From: Chitinophagales bacterium | GTDB lineage: Bacteria; Bacteroidota; Bacteroidia; Chitinophagales; Chitinophagaceae | NCBI GenBank assembly: GCA_015654695.1 | Contig: JAATGJ010000058.1 | Coordinates: 1-64,000, forward strand | Direction: 5' to 3' | DNA length: 64,000 nt | In this document: piece by piece, positions 44,601-53,127 of the stretch | Layout of the letters: each line of letters begins with the position of its first letter | How positions within the stretch are numbered: the stretch's first letter is position 1 | Made by a program: the position numbers and the translations under genes | The notes under the pieces: generated by a model | Databases searched by the model: none | What the model saw: only the letters and a program-made list of their open reading frames with translations | Told to the model about the DNA's origin: nothing

Positions 44601-45878
44601 ATGACGGATGTTCAATCGCAATTGGTATCAGCGGCCAGGGAATATGCTACCGATCTTTTTATGAATAAAGTTAGCAAAAGCGTTATTTACCACAATCTTG
44701 AACATACACAAGGCGTGGTACTGGCCTGCGAAGAAATGGCTGGCCACTACCAGTTGAACCCGGAAGATCATACCGCTCTTTCTATTGCCGCATGGTTCCA
44801 TGACACAGGCTTCAGCAGCGGAGATCCCAAAGGACATGAAGCAGTCAGCAGCCGTTTAGCCACCACCTTTTTGAAGCAGCAAAATGCGGAACCAGCCATT
44901 ATTCAAAAAGTAAACTCCTGCATTGAAGCCACCCGGATGCCCCAGTCACCCACCACTCTTATAGAACAAATTCTCTGCGATGCCGATCTTTTTCATTTAG
45001 GCACCAGCGAATTTAAAGTAAAGAATGAACTATTGCGGAAGGAATTGGCAGAACTTACCCATAAAAATATTTCCAAAAAGAAATGGCGGAAGATGAATAT
45101 TACCTTTTTGGATACTCACGAATACTTTACCGATTATGGCCGCCGCAAGTTACAGCCCGTCAAAGAAGAACAACTGGCAGACCTAAAGAACAAAAATCCG
45201 CATGAAAAGAAAAAAGTCAAAGAAAAAAGTGAAGAAATACTAATCACTGTTGCAGAAGAAATAAAAAAAGATTCGGAGATCAAAAAGAAAAAGGAAAAGG
45301 AGAACCAGACCGAAAGGGGTATTTCCACCGTATTCCGGATTATGGCCTCTAACCAGGCTAACCTTAGCCATATGGCCGATAACAAGGCGCATATCATGAT
45401 CTCGGTAAACTCGATCATACTTTCAGTAGTAATAGCTTTGGTAAGCAAGCGGCTTGATGAACATCCCATTTTAGCCATCCCCACTATTACGCTGATTATT
45501 GTATGCGTAAGTACTATGATTTTCTCCATCCTGGCTACCCGGCCTAATATTACAAAAGGAACTTTTACCAGGGATGAAATACAGCAGAAAAAAACCAACC
45601 TGCTTTTCTTTGGCAACTTTCATAGCATGACATTACCTGATTATGACTGGGCGATGAAAGAATTACTGGAAGACAGGAATTATTTGTATGGCAGTATGAT
45701 AAAAGACACTTATTTCCTTGGTGTGGTACTGGCAAAGAAGTATCGTTTACTTCGCATCTCTTATAATATTTTTATGTACGGCCTGATTGTAGCCATGCTG
45801 ATCTTCGGAATTGCGCTTGCGTATGAAGCATTATTTGTAACTACTGTCGTGCAGGCAATGCCTGTGGCAAAGCCATGA
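44601..45878 (+). CDS. HD phosphohydrolase fused to a Pycsar-type transmembrane effector domain
   Basis: This 425-aa protein has an N-terminal HD domain (about residues 1-190) with metal ligands H31 and H35 (Y-H-N-L-E-H), H67-D68 (AAWFHDTGF), H79 and D127/D129. A strongly charged Lys/Glu coiled coil follows (about 190-245). The C-terminal part (about 250-415) has a 'NLSHMADNKAHIMISVNSIILS' start, two close membrane helices, a cytoplasmic stretch with 'GNFHSMTLPDYDWAMKELL', and a last helix. This matches the PycTM/DUF5706 effector domain of Pycsar antiphage systems, which respond to cCMP or cUMP. No nucleotide cyclase is adjacent. The HD domain could degrade nucleotides or signals. It borders an accessory region. 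Confidence 0.78.
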   Translation: MTDVQSQLVSAAREYATDLFMNKVSKSVIYHNLEHTQGVVLACEEMAGHYQLNPEDHTALSIAAWFHDTGFSSGDPKGHEAVSSRLATTFLKQQNAEPAIIQKVNSCIEATRMPQSPTTLIEQILCDADLFHLGTSEFKVKNELLRKELAELTHKNISKKKWRKMNITFLDTHEYFTDYGRRKLQPVKEEQLADLKNKNPHEKKKVKEKSEEILITVAEEIKKDSEIKKKKEKENQTERGISTVFRIMASNQANLSHMADNKAHIMISVNSIILSVVIALVSKRLDEHPILAIPTITLIIVCVSTMIFSILATRPNITKGTFTRDEIQQKKTNLLFFGNFHSMTLPDYDWAMKELLEDRNYLYGSMIKDTYFLGVVLAKKYRLLRISYNIFMYGLIVAMLIFGIALAYEALFVTTVVQAMPVAKP

Positions 45879-45980
45879 TTATTTTTATGTTCGGGCTGGT
45901 AGTGTCTGTAATCGCATTTATTATACCCGTTGTTACCGGATCACTGTGACCATCTCATTTGTCTTTTGGCAAAAAGGCGA

Positions 45981-46909
45981 TCACAGGGTGTTCAACTTCA
46001 TGTCCCGGTTCATTATTGCTTCACGATTCATCTTTTTTCTTTTGGGTGCATCAATTCTTTTTACCGCTTTGTCAAAATCGCTTTCGTATTCACGGTCTTG
46101 AATCACACGGTATTTTTCAAATTCTCCTTCGGCTTTAAGTTTAGCTTCCAGCATGGTTACTTTACCTTTATCTTTCAGAATCAGATAATTGGAGAGTTGC
46201 AAAAAATTGCTCAAAAATTTACTCCACTTTCATATACATCAGTTGGCTGCGTTTGACATTGTTCTTTGCCAAATCCAAATAGGCAGAGACTATCCGGCTG
46301 AGTTCTTCCATATGTGCTTCGTTCAAATAATTTTTTGCAACCGATACATCGCTTTTCAAAATTTTTCCTGACGGTCCCTGCTTCCAGGTTTTCAAACCCA
46401 TGTAAATTTTCTTAGCTCGGTTTCGGTGTTTGTTTTGCACCGAAGCAAAAAAATCTTGTGTAGTTGGTGCATCCTTAGTGCAGTCAACACTCAAAGCATA
46501 CAAGTCGGTAATCTTTTGATAGAACCTGCGTTCGTTTGCACGGATTTCACGAATGCGTTCAAGCAATTCATCAAAATAATCTTTGCCGAAATTTTTTCCC
46601 TGTAGCCCACTGCAAGAATGGCATCCAGGGTATAGAAATCAATATCTCTCGTAACGCTTCTCTTACCTTCCGTTTGAACTATCCGGAAATTCCGGATAGT
46701 TGAAGCTTTCTGCAATTCATTCGTATCAAAAATGTTTTTCAAATGTTCATTCACTATTCTTACATCTGCTCCGAACAATTAGCCATTTGTTTTTGGCTCA
46801 GCCAAAATGTTTCGCTTTCAAATACCACTTCCACCTTTATATTGCCTTGTGGGGTGGCGTAAAATATGAGTTGCTTATCTTCCGTTACTATTTTATTTTT
46901 TGCAGACAT
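45981..46909 (-). pseudogene. decayed RhuM-family virulence protein gene
   Basis: Four pieces in different frames make up one RhuM-like protein. ATG 46909 starts 'MSAKNKIVTEDKQLIFYATP...WLSQKQMA'. After a one-base loss near 46780 the frame continues 'LFGADVRIVNEHLKNIF...DFYTLDAILAVGY'. A deletion and frame change near 46600 leads to 'FGKDYFDELLERIREIRANERRFYQKITDLYALS', with a further internal deletion after 'FFASVQNK'. Another shift near 46215 leads to 'WSKFLSNFLQLSNYLILKDKGKVT...KYRVIQDREYESDFDKAVKRI'. Functional RhuM proteins are about 330 aa; this copy cannot make one. It marks a mobile or defence-rich region beside the HerA operon. Confidence 0.8.
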
Positions 46910-47011
46910 TTACTGTGAAATACCCGGCAACTGAATTTTATTCTTCCTCTCCTCCCAACTCTTTTTCCCATCCTGTGCCTTTGAAATGTGGCTCACTTGA
47001 TGCGTTAGTTA

Positions 47012-48844
47012 TTAGTCCACCATTAATAATTTACATGGTGTAGGATTCATTGCAACCAAAAGCGGTCTGGTCAAACTTGGAGTAGAGACAATTGCTTGTC
47101 CTTGCGCCAGGTTTGGAAGTTTATTCCATAAGCTTTCTTCAACTCCACCAATTGAACGCTTAAGTCGGCTTACAACTGTTGCATCATTTATTTTATGTAG
47201 AACAAAACTGTTTATCAATCCAAGAACTTCGTCCGGTAAATGTTGCGGAAGCTGCGTCACAAACATTAAACCTATCCAACGTTTTCTTCCTCTCCTTGCA
47301 ATTCTTGCAACCTGCTCAAATAAGTTTGACATTTTGTTTATTCTCTCCTTTGATAAAAACTCATGGGCTTCTTCAATAATTATCACAACGGGCGTAGGTG
47401 ATTTTTCTTCCTTAACTGCCTTGTCGTAAGCTACCTCCTGCACTTGTTGAATTCCCCGAAGAAGATTTGCTATAACGATGTTGTTTATCAAAGTTGAATC
47501 TGAATCACTCAAGTCAAAAATTGAAACTGTTCCAGCTTGAATTAAATCGTTAAACGGAATCTCCTTCTCAGTAGCTTTATCAAACATTTGTGTTCGATAA
47601 AGTTGCCATAATTTCCCAAGTAGAGCCTTCCAACTACTTTCATTATCAGTATTTCCTCCAATGACAATTTTAATTCTGTTTGCTACCTTGTCATTTGCCT
47701 TATTCTCCTTCATGAACTGATTCAAAATTATTGGCTCTGTGCCAGGGGAAATTTTTTCCAAAACCAAACCTCCAATGTCAATGAGGAGAGAAAGTGTAAT
47801 GTGAGGATAACCAGTTTCAAATTCATCCATTTCAAAAATTTCCTTCTCCTGTCCTTTCTTCGGATAAATTCCTAAATCCTTTAGAATCACTTTTGCGGCA
47901 TCATAAGCTTTGAAAAACCTTATGAATTGAGCTTCGGTTAATCCAAGAATATCAGCAGCAGCATATGGAGAAAGGTTTGAAAATTTTAAATTGAATTCAC
48001 TAATTGCTGTTGGTGCTTCTGCTCTTGTTTCCCTTCCTAATGGGTGATAAACTTTTATGTTTTGTATTCCGTGTGGATCAATTCCCTTTTTGCTTAAAAG
48101 TTTTTTCATGTTGCCTGCTTCTGTGGGCTTGTCCATATGAGTGTATTCGCCTTCTGTGTCAATCAAGATAGTTGCAATTCCTTGCTGTTGGAATTGGTCA
48201 ATCAAACCTGAAACAGTTGTCGACTTACCGCCTCCGGTTGTTCCAAGAATTCCGGTGTGTCGTGGTAAAACAATTTTTTTGTCAGCCGGTATGCACACAT
48301 CAATGCTGTCGTGCCCGATTGCCTGTCCAAGGGAAACATTGCCCTGTACATTCAGAACCTTTGCAGTTTCTTCTTTGCCTAAAACAAAAACAGGACTGTT
48401 AGGCAATGGCCTAAATCTTGGCGGCATTATTGCATCTTCATTCAATTCTCCAAGTAGTTCAACTAAAACTCTACCGTGAAAGTTGGGAAGAAAAATTGCA
48501 CCATTGATAGTCGTTGAAATCAGAATTGGTGCATCAGCACGAATTCCATCAGGGTCGTGAAATGGCCCTGCCACAACAATTCCTCTATAAATTTTTCCAT
48601 CACCGCCATTCCCTTTGCTTCTGCTTCTAATCTCTACTATTGAATGAGCGCCAATATTTTTTATGTTGCTCATCGGTAACAGAACAGAAACAAGATTATC
48701 CTCGCTATTTGGAAGGTCAAACATTGTCATTCCGGTAGCGCCTTCACAATTGGGGTCGCTTGCCCACTCACCACCGTTATTCAAAATTTCTTTCTCAATG
48801 ATTTCGTGTAAATCTGATTTTTGAGTTTGTCCGTTATTTTCCAT
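47012..48844 (-). CDS. HerA-like ATPase (DUF87), last gene of a six-gene candidate defence operon
   Basis: HerA proteins are hexameric DNA-pumping ATPases that work with the nuclease NurA in end resection or in antiphage complexes. This 610-aa protein has an N-terminal HAS-barrel-like region (about 40-170), then Walker A G-T-T-G-G-G-K-S-T (201-209) followed by 'IATILIDTEGEYTHMD'. Walker B is 'VVIIIEEAHEFLSKER' (about 480-495), and an arginine-finger region 'ARIARRGRKRWIGLMFVTQLPQHLP' follows. The C-terminal 'LAQGQAIVSTPSLTRPLLV' is typical. It is 12 bp downstream of the NurA-like gene. Bacteroidota normally lack HerA as a core gene, so acquisition is likely. Confidence 0.9.
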   Translation of the reverse strand: MENNGQTQKSDLHEIIEKEILNNGGEWASDPNCEGATGMTMFDLPNSEDNLVSVLLPMSNIKNIGAHSIVEIRSRSKGNGGDGKIYRGIVVAGPFHDPDGIRADAPILISTTINGAIFLPNFHGRVLVELLGELNEDAIMPPRFRPLPNSPVFVLGKEETAKVLNVQGNVSLGQAIGHDSIDVCIPADKKIVLPRHTGILGTTGGGKSTTVSGLIDQFQQQGIATILIDTEGEYTHMDKPTEAGNMKKLLSKKGIDPHGIQNIKVYHPLGRETRAEAPTAISEFNLKFSNLSPYAAADILGLTEAQFIRFFKAYDAAKVILKDLGIYPKKGQEKEIFEMDEFETGYPHITLSLLIDIGGLVLEKISPGTEPIILNQFMKENKANDKVANRIKIVIGGNTDNESSWKALLGKLWQLYRTQMFDKATEKEIPFNDLIQAGTVSIFDLSDSDSTLINNIVIANLLRGIQQVQEVAYDKAVKEEKSPTPVVIIIEEAHEFLSKERINKMSNLFEQVARIARRGRKRWIGLMFVTQLPQHLPDEVLGLINSFVLHKINDATVVSRLKRSIGGVEESLWNKLPNLAQGQAIVSTPSLTRPLLVAMNPTPCKLLMVD

Positions 48845-48856
48845 GATACAATTATT

Positions 48857-50071
48857 TTAAAGACTATTAACTGAGCGAAGTTTTACTTCTGCTTTTATTG
48901 ATGCCTGTTGAATTGATGCGAACAAATCGTTCTTGCTGAAATTCATCTGACAAAGGTTTGATGCCAAATCAAGAAGCATAGGGCTTCCAGAGTATAATTG
49001 AAAAACGCTATCTGCCATCGCAATTAAAGCTGCCGTCCGAATGTGGTCAATATGTCCGTAAAAAATTTGCGGTTGTGCTTGTTTAGATACTCGATAAATT
49101 CCTCTGACAATTTTGGAACCTACTTCTTTAGCAAAGTCAGCGTATGACTCCCTGATAACTCCTCTTGTTCCGCCAAGGTCAACTCTACGAACCAAATCGT
49201 CTTCAACCGAACCAAGAATTAAATATTCGAAAGGATGAAGTGCATTACCCAAAGTCCATAGGTCAGGAAATTTTTCACAACTATGCACATACACAAACCG
49301 TTGATGTTCTAAAATCATTCTGCTCATCAACTCAATGGACTTGTCTTTCATTTCTTTTTTGCTTGCCCAAAATCCTGTCATGAGTTCGTATGGTGCAGGA
49401 CTGCCATTACCTAACAGCCATTTTGCTTTTACATCTTTCTTCTCTAAAAGAATTGCCCTTTCGGTATATGCTTTTATTCCTCTTACAGCAAGGTTGCTCA
49501 TTGCACTTCGCTTGTCACCAGCATTGTCATCACTTCTTCTTTTTTCAATAAGGTCAAGTGCCTCTTGAATCGGGTCGTTACTTTTAAATCTCAAATCTCG
49601 CCTGAATAGCCGGTGGGAATAACTGCCATGTTGCCTTTCATAGTTCACCAAACAAATTCCAATTTGAGTAATTGTAAGAGGGACGGTATTAAAAATTACA
49701 TGAGTGCTGCCACATGCTGTTACAGCACCATTAAATAAAAAACCTCGGTGCATTTTATCAAGCAACTGCTTGACGTCATTTACATCATCATGCAAGCCTG
49801 CAAATGGAACATTGCCCACTTCCTTGATTCTCGGAAAAACGGTTTCACGGAAAATTCTTCGATTCTTATTTTCATCAGTCTTTGCTTGTAGCCATTCCGA
49901 TTCAATAAGCGGATAAAGTTCAGCAAGATTTGCACCAATGCTCCATGTGTTTATGTCAATAGCATCCGAAAAATTTTCTCCAAAGGCCTTTTGAAAATCA
50001 TCAATGGACAAAGCATTGCTATCACTATTTTTTGATAGGTCTGATGATGATATGTTTTTGTCTTTGTCCAT
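48857..50071 (-). CDS. NurA-like nuclease
   Basis: This 404-aa protein precedes HerA and shows NurA-domain features: a strand 'FLFNGAVTACGSTHVI' followed by 'PLTITQIGICLVNY' (about 105-140), a long helical middle, 'RFVYVHSCEKFPDLWTLG', and a C-terminal 'HIRTAALIAMADSVFQLYSGSPMLLDLASNL'. NurA is a 5'-3' nuclease that HerA drives along DNA. The usual first catalytic aspartate of the V-D-G-S motif is not evident; the sequence reads A-C-G-S-T there. It may have a shifted active site or be impaired. The family call leans on the HerA neighbour as well as on sequence. Confidence 0.65.
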   Translation of the reverse strand: MDKDKNISSSDLSKNSDSNALSIDDFQKAFGENFSDAIDINTWSIGANLAELYPLIESEWLQAKTDENKNRRIFRETVFPRIKEVGNVPFAGLHDDVNDVKQLLDKMHRGFLFNGAVTACGSTHVIFNTVPLTITQIGICLVNYERQHGSYSHRLFRRDLRFKSNDPIQEALDLIEKRRSDDNAGDKRSAMSNLAVRGIKAYTERAILLEKKDVKAKWLLGNGSPAPYELMTGFWASKKEMKDKSIELMSRMILEHQRFVYVHSCEKFPDLWTLGNALHPFEYLILGSVEDDLVRRVDLGGTRGVIRESYADFAKEVGSKIVRGIYRVSKQAQPQIFYGHIDHIRTAALIAMADSVFQLYSGSPMLLDLASNLCQMNFSKNDLFASIQQASIKAEVKLRSVNSL

Positions 50072-50123
50072 TTTTATTCTTTCAATTTGCTATTCCTAAT
50101 TGGCAACAAAAAGTTCGACAAAC

Positions 50124-50876
50124 TCAAAATCCGAACTTGCTTAAAAACAATGGTGCACCTGTAGCTACATAAGCAAGTTTTGAAGAGTATGTCTCAGCAA
50201 ATGAATCAGGAATCAAATACTTGCTTCGCAGAATTTGATAGCACTGATTTTTGAAATCGTAGAATGAAATTTTATTTCTGTTTGGGTTAGTGTCTTTAAT
50301 TACAGATGCATTGGGAGCTAACAATTCCAAAGCAAGTTCATCAGCATCATTTTCTGAATTCAGAATTTCTGGTCTGTCGAAAGTTCCGTCACCAACTTTT
50401 TCCAAAAGGTGTGTGTAAGGTTTGATTGTAACCGAAGTAAGAGTTCCGTCAATTCTTTCTTCAAGTGTTGGTTCACGATAACCGTCCATCACTTCTAAAA
50501 TTGATTCGCCTAATTTCTTTACAGCAGATTCTCTTGGAAGTTTATAGTCCAAAAGGAAGTGGCTGGCTTCATGTGCAATCGTGTATCTCCTTTCTTCTTC
50601 CGTGTCTGTACCGTCTACGAAAATAAATCCACTTCCTTTGGAAATCAAAATGAAACCATTTAACAGGCGATCATCAATTTGTAAGTCAAGGAATACTTTT
50701 CTTTCTGTCAGCCATATTTGAATTTTTTTCAAACTCAATTCTGATAGACAAACAATGTCAATTGGCAAAACAAGGTTCACTGCTCCACTTATGTCACAAG
50801 GGAAAACGCTCTTTCCTCCGGCATTTTTCCAAAAGTCCCTTGCAACCTGAGTAATTATGGGAGAGATGAATCGCAT
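50124..50876 (-). CDS. ImmA/IrrE-family metallopeptidase
   Basis: This 250-aa cytoplasmic protein has the zinc-protease motif H102-E-A-S-H106 in 'RRYTIAHEASHFLLDY', with a downstream acidic stretch 'NSENDADELALELLAP' that supplies the third ligand, as in ImmA/IrrE peptidases. Known members cleave HTH repressors (ImmR, DdrO) to switch on mobile elements or DNA-damage genes. Here it starts 4 bp after a small HTH-like protein, a natural candidate target. It is the fourth gene of the six-gene operon. Confidence 0.88.
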   Translation of the reverse strand: MRFISPIITQVARDFWKNAGGKSVFPCDISGAVNLVLPIDIVCLSELSLKKIQIWLTERKVFLDLQIDDRLLNGFILISKGSGFIFVDGTDTEEERRYTIAHEASHFLLDYKLPRESAVKKLGESILEVMDGYREPTLEERIDGTLTSVTIKPYTHLLEKVGDGTFDRPEILNSENDADELALELLAPNASVIKDTNPNRNKISFYDFKNQCYQILRSKYLIPDSFAETYSSKLAYVATGAPLFLSKFGF

Positions 50877-50880
50877 TGGT

Positions 50881-51246
50881 TTATTTCTTGTCTTTGTTTT
50901 GTTTGTCTCTTGCTGCCATCAAATAATTGTACTGTTCAACATCGTTTCCGCTTAACCTCAAAATTGAGTTAGCTCGTTTAATGATTTTATTCAACTCAGT
51001 TGGAGATGAATTTGTGTATTGAGAAATGTTATTCAGCCTTGTAACAAAATCATTTGAGTTGATGTCCGGGACTCTGCATAAATTCAATTTGTAATAATCT
51101 TCCACAGAGCAATGAAGTGCTAAAAGAATTTCTCGTTCAGAAATATTTTCAACCTCCAAATATTTTTTCATCAGATAAGCAATAAAGCCACTGTCGTTTG
51201 CTGCTTTGTTAGAAGCTAGCTCTAACATTTTAATTTTTTCGCTCAT
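50881..51246 (-). CDS. small HTH-like protein, 121 aa, probable partner of the ImmA/IrrE peptidase
   Basis: I cannot assign a firm family. The protein is all-helical in appearance, soluble and mildly basic. Residues about 18-85 ('FIAYLMKKYLEVENISEREILLALHCSVEDYYKLNLCRVP' region, then 'DFVTRLNNISQYTN') look like an XRE-type helix-turn-helix variant with a conserved L-C-R-x-P. A second helical part ends in a Lys-rich tail. It lies between the sigma-like gene (9 bp) and the peptidase (4 bp). By analogy with ImmR/ImmA and DdrO/IrrE, it may be a repressor cleaved by the neighbour. That is inference. Confidence 0.65.
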   Translation of the reverse strand: MSEKIKMLELASNKAANDSGFIAYLMKKYLEVENISEREILLALHCSVEDYYKLNLCRVPDINSNDFVTRLNNISQYTNSSPTELNKIIKRANSILRLSGNDVEQYNYLMAARDKQNKDKK

Positions 51247-51255
51247 TGTGGATTT

Positions 51256-51894
51256 TTAAAAGTGTTTACCTTTTATTTTTCTGTCCAGTACTTTTTTTAT
51301 CCTGTCTTTGTTCCGTTTTACTTCTTGCTGTTGTTCTTCAAAATCTAAATGAGTTATTTCTAAAATGCCAGCATACACAGTGGTGTCTCTTTCTCTTGCA
51401 AGAATGAGGTTTGCGATTTCAATATCTCTCTCAGAATTGAAGTGCTTTTTTAACTCAGCATTTAAAATCCCATCTGATTCTTTATCAATCATTATTTGGC
51501 TTGGAGTATTCAAGTTTCTTATCTTCCCTGTTTCGCAATTCCCAAATTGTTCTTCAAACTCGACTTCATTCTTTATTATTTCAAATTTCTGTTGATATCT
51601 TTTCTTTTTTGCCCAGGCATTTTTCAAATTCCCTTCCGCATCTCTCATAAGAAAATTTTCCAGTGTTTGCTTTTCAGGATTGAACTTGTTCGGATTGTAG
51701 AAGTAGCCGTAAAAGGAATCAATAACTACTTCGATAATCAAACTGCTATCGTTTAAATGAATTTGCCAATTGAATTTCCGAACCTTTTTTATGGTCGGTT
51801 CAAGATACATGTCGCAGAGTTTAGCGAATGCCAAGTCATCACCTGACTGAATCAGTTTGTGTAATTCTATTTCATCTGGTGTTGCTTGTGCCAT
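51256..51894 (-). CDS. sigma-70-like protein of the candidate defence operon
   Basis: This 212-aa protein looks like a divergent sigma-70 family member. Residues about 5-95 fit region 2 ('IQSGDDLAFAKLCDMYLEPTIKKV', then 'IIEVVIDSFYGYFYNP' and 'TLENFLMRDAEGNLKNAWAKKKR'). The last 60 residues fit a degenerate region 4 ('ANLILARERDTTVYAGIL', 'QEVKRNKDRIKKVLDRKIK'). Sigma-like proteins of this kind may direct expression of their own cluster or act as DNA-binding adaptors. It follows the methyltransferase by 4 bp. The assignment is by pattern, without alignment. Confidence 0.7.
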   Translation of the reverse strand: MAQATPDEIELHKLIQSGDDLAFAKLCDMYLEPTIKKVRKFNWQIHLNDSSLIIEVVIDSFYGYFYNPNKFNPEKQTLENFLMRDAEGNLKNAWAKKKRYQQKFEIIKNEVEFEEQFGNCETGKIRNLNTPSQIMIDKESDGILNAELKKHFNSERDIEIANLILARERDTTVYAGILEITHLDFEEQQQEVKRNKDRIKKVLDRKIKGKHF

Positions 51895-51898
51895 TGAT

Positions 51899-53098
51899 TC
51901 ATTTTGAGAACCGCATGACAGATTCAGTTCTCATTCTGTTTTTAAAACTTGATACATTTTTATACGACGGTGGGGGCAAATACCTTTTACTTTGAGGAAT
52001 GTCCCTTTCCTTCTGATTTATTAATCTTAATCCTGCCATTTGACAGCTATTCCGAACAATTAGGGAATTCTCGACAAAAACTTCATTTATGCAAGAATTA
52101 CCTACAACAAATGTCGCCTTACCACATTTTTCCAAAACTCGTGCTGATTCCTCGACAATACCATACATGTCCAAAGCATACCGTTTAATCATGTTCTGTT
52201 TTCGTTGTGGTAATTTTTCCAAATGAGTTATTCCTTTTGTGAGGTCGGTTGCAAGTTGCATGTTAGCAATTGAATCCGGTGCTTTCTCAACCCCGACACT
52301 ATTTGACCGGACACTTCCAAGTTCACCTATTTTATACCCAAGCCAAACTAAAGAAAGCTTATGCCCTCTCATGTAATCCAAAGCATTTAAATATGGCGGT
52401 GAAGTGATGATTGCTGAAATGGATTTATCAGTAACATCTTCCAGATTTCTCGCATCACCTAACCGAACATTTATTTTTCCTTTTGGTTTTTGCTTTTCAA
52501 AAATCTTCGCAAGTGCTCCACACGAATTTGCAAATGATGTCAGCACATCAAAATCATTCTTCTCATAAACTCTGTGTGGTCTACTATGTGACACATCAGC
52601 AGCAAGAGAAGCCCCTTTTGTTTTTGTAATTATAAGCCGGCTAAAAGCCACTTTGAGTAAATCGTTGTATGTTCCTTTATGAGTACTGATTGCAAAACTT
52701 ATTTTTCGCAAACTGTTTGCTTGTTTTTTTCCAAACCAAAAATTGATAAAAGCTTTTGTCGCAGGGTCATTATCAATCCAAGGTAGATAGATTGAGTTTA
52801 AGTGAAGTGAGTTTACTTCATCAATAAGTTCTTCGGCTTTTGATTTTATTTTTTCAGAGTTGAAAGGAGTTGTCCATGCTTTTGACATGAGAACAGCAAG
52901 TGGGTCAATGTCGAAACCCATGCCGTTGTAGCCGTGTTCCGATACTGTCCGCAAAACCGTTCCTGAACCAACCATTGGGTCTAATACGGTCGAATTTTTC
53001 CTCAACCCTTTCAGTGCTTCAAACGCAATCTCCGGTGCCATTCTCGCGGCAAAAGGGTGAATCGGTCTTATTTTTTCTATCGATCTAGTATGACCCAT
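51899..53098 (-). CDS. DNA methyltransferase (N4-cytosine/N6-adenine type), first gene of the six-gene operon
   Basis: This 399-aa protein methylates an exocyclic amino group in DNA. The SAM-binding motif is D40-P-M-V-G-S-G-T with 'GFDIDP' (61-66), and the catalytic motif is S233-P-P-Y236 in 'ITSPPYLNALDYM'. The order (SAM motif first, catalytic motif later) and the large insert between them are seen in alpha/gamma-type enzymes; S-P-P-Y often marks N4-cytosine methylation. I start at ATG 53098: the longer frame to 53143 would begin upstream of a good -7 element. No restriction endonuclease gene is adjacent, so protection of self DNA against the HerA-NurA pair is a plausible role. Confidence 0.88.
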   Translation of the reverse strand: MGHTRSIEKIRPIHPFAARMAPEIAFEALKGLRKNSTVLDPMVGSGTVLRTVSEHGYNGMGFDIDPLAVLMSKAWTTPFNSEKIKSKAEELIDEVNSLHLNSIYLPWIDNDPATKAFINFWFGKKQANSLRKISFAISTHKGTYNDLLKVAFSRLIITKTKGASLAADVSHSRPHRVYEKNDFDVLTSFANSCGALAKIFEKQKPKGKINVRLGDARNLEDVTDKSISAIITSPPYLNALDYMRGHKLSLVWLGYKIGELGSVRSNSVGVEKAPDSIANMQLATDLTKGITHLEKLPQRKQNMIKRYALDMYGIVEESARVLEKCGKATFVVGNSCINEVFVENSLIVRNSCQMAGLRLINQKERDIPQSKRYLPPPSYKNVSSFKNRMRTESVMRFSK

Positions 53099-53119
53099 AA
53101 TTTGTTGAATCTTAATATA

Positions 53120-53127
53120 CAAAGGTA
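53120..53127 (-). promoter_or_regulatory. -7 element of the six-gene operon promoter (TACCTTTG)
   Basis: Minus-strand TACCTTTG fits TANNTTTG, 21 bp before the methyltransferase ATG at 53098. It is the only good promoter element seen for the operon and also fixes the start codon choice. Confidence 0.6.

Noticed and set aside
45134-45616. 160-aa minus-strand frame
   Set aside because: Antisense to the HD-PycTM gene; its Phe/Ser-rich look reflects reversed Lys/Glu codons.
51256-51894. Ordinary ECF sigma factor with a membrane anti-sigma partner
   Set aside because: The protein lacks clear ECF region 4 and no anti-sigma gene follows; its neighbours are HTH-like, peptidase, NurA and HerA genes.
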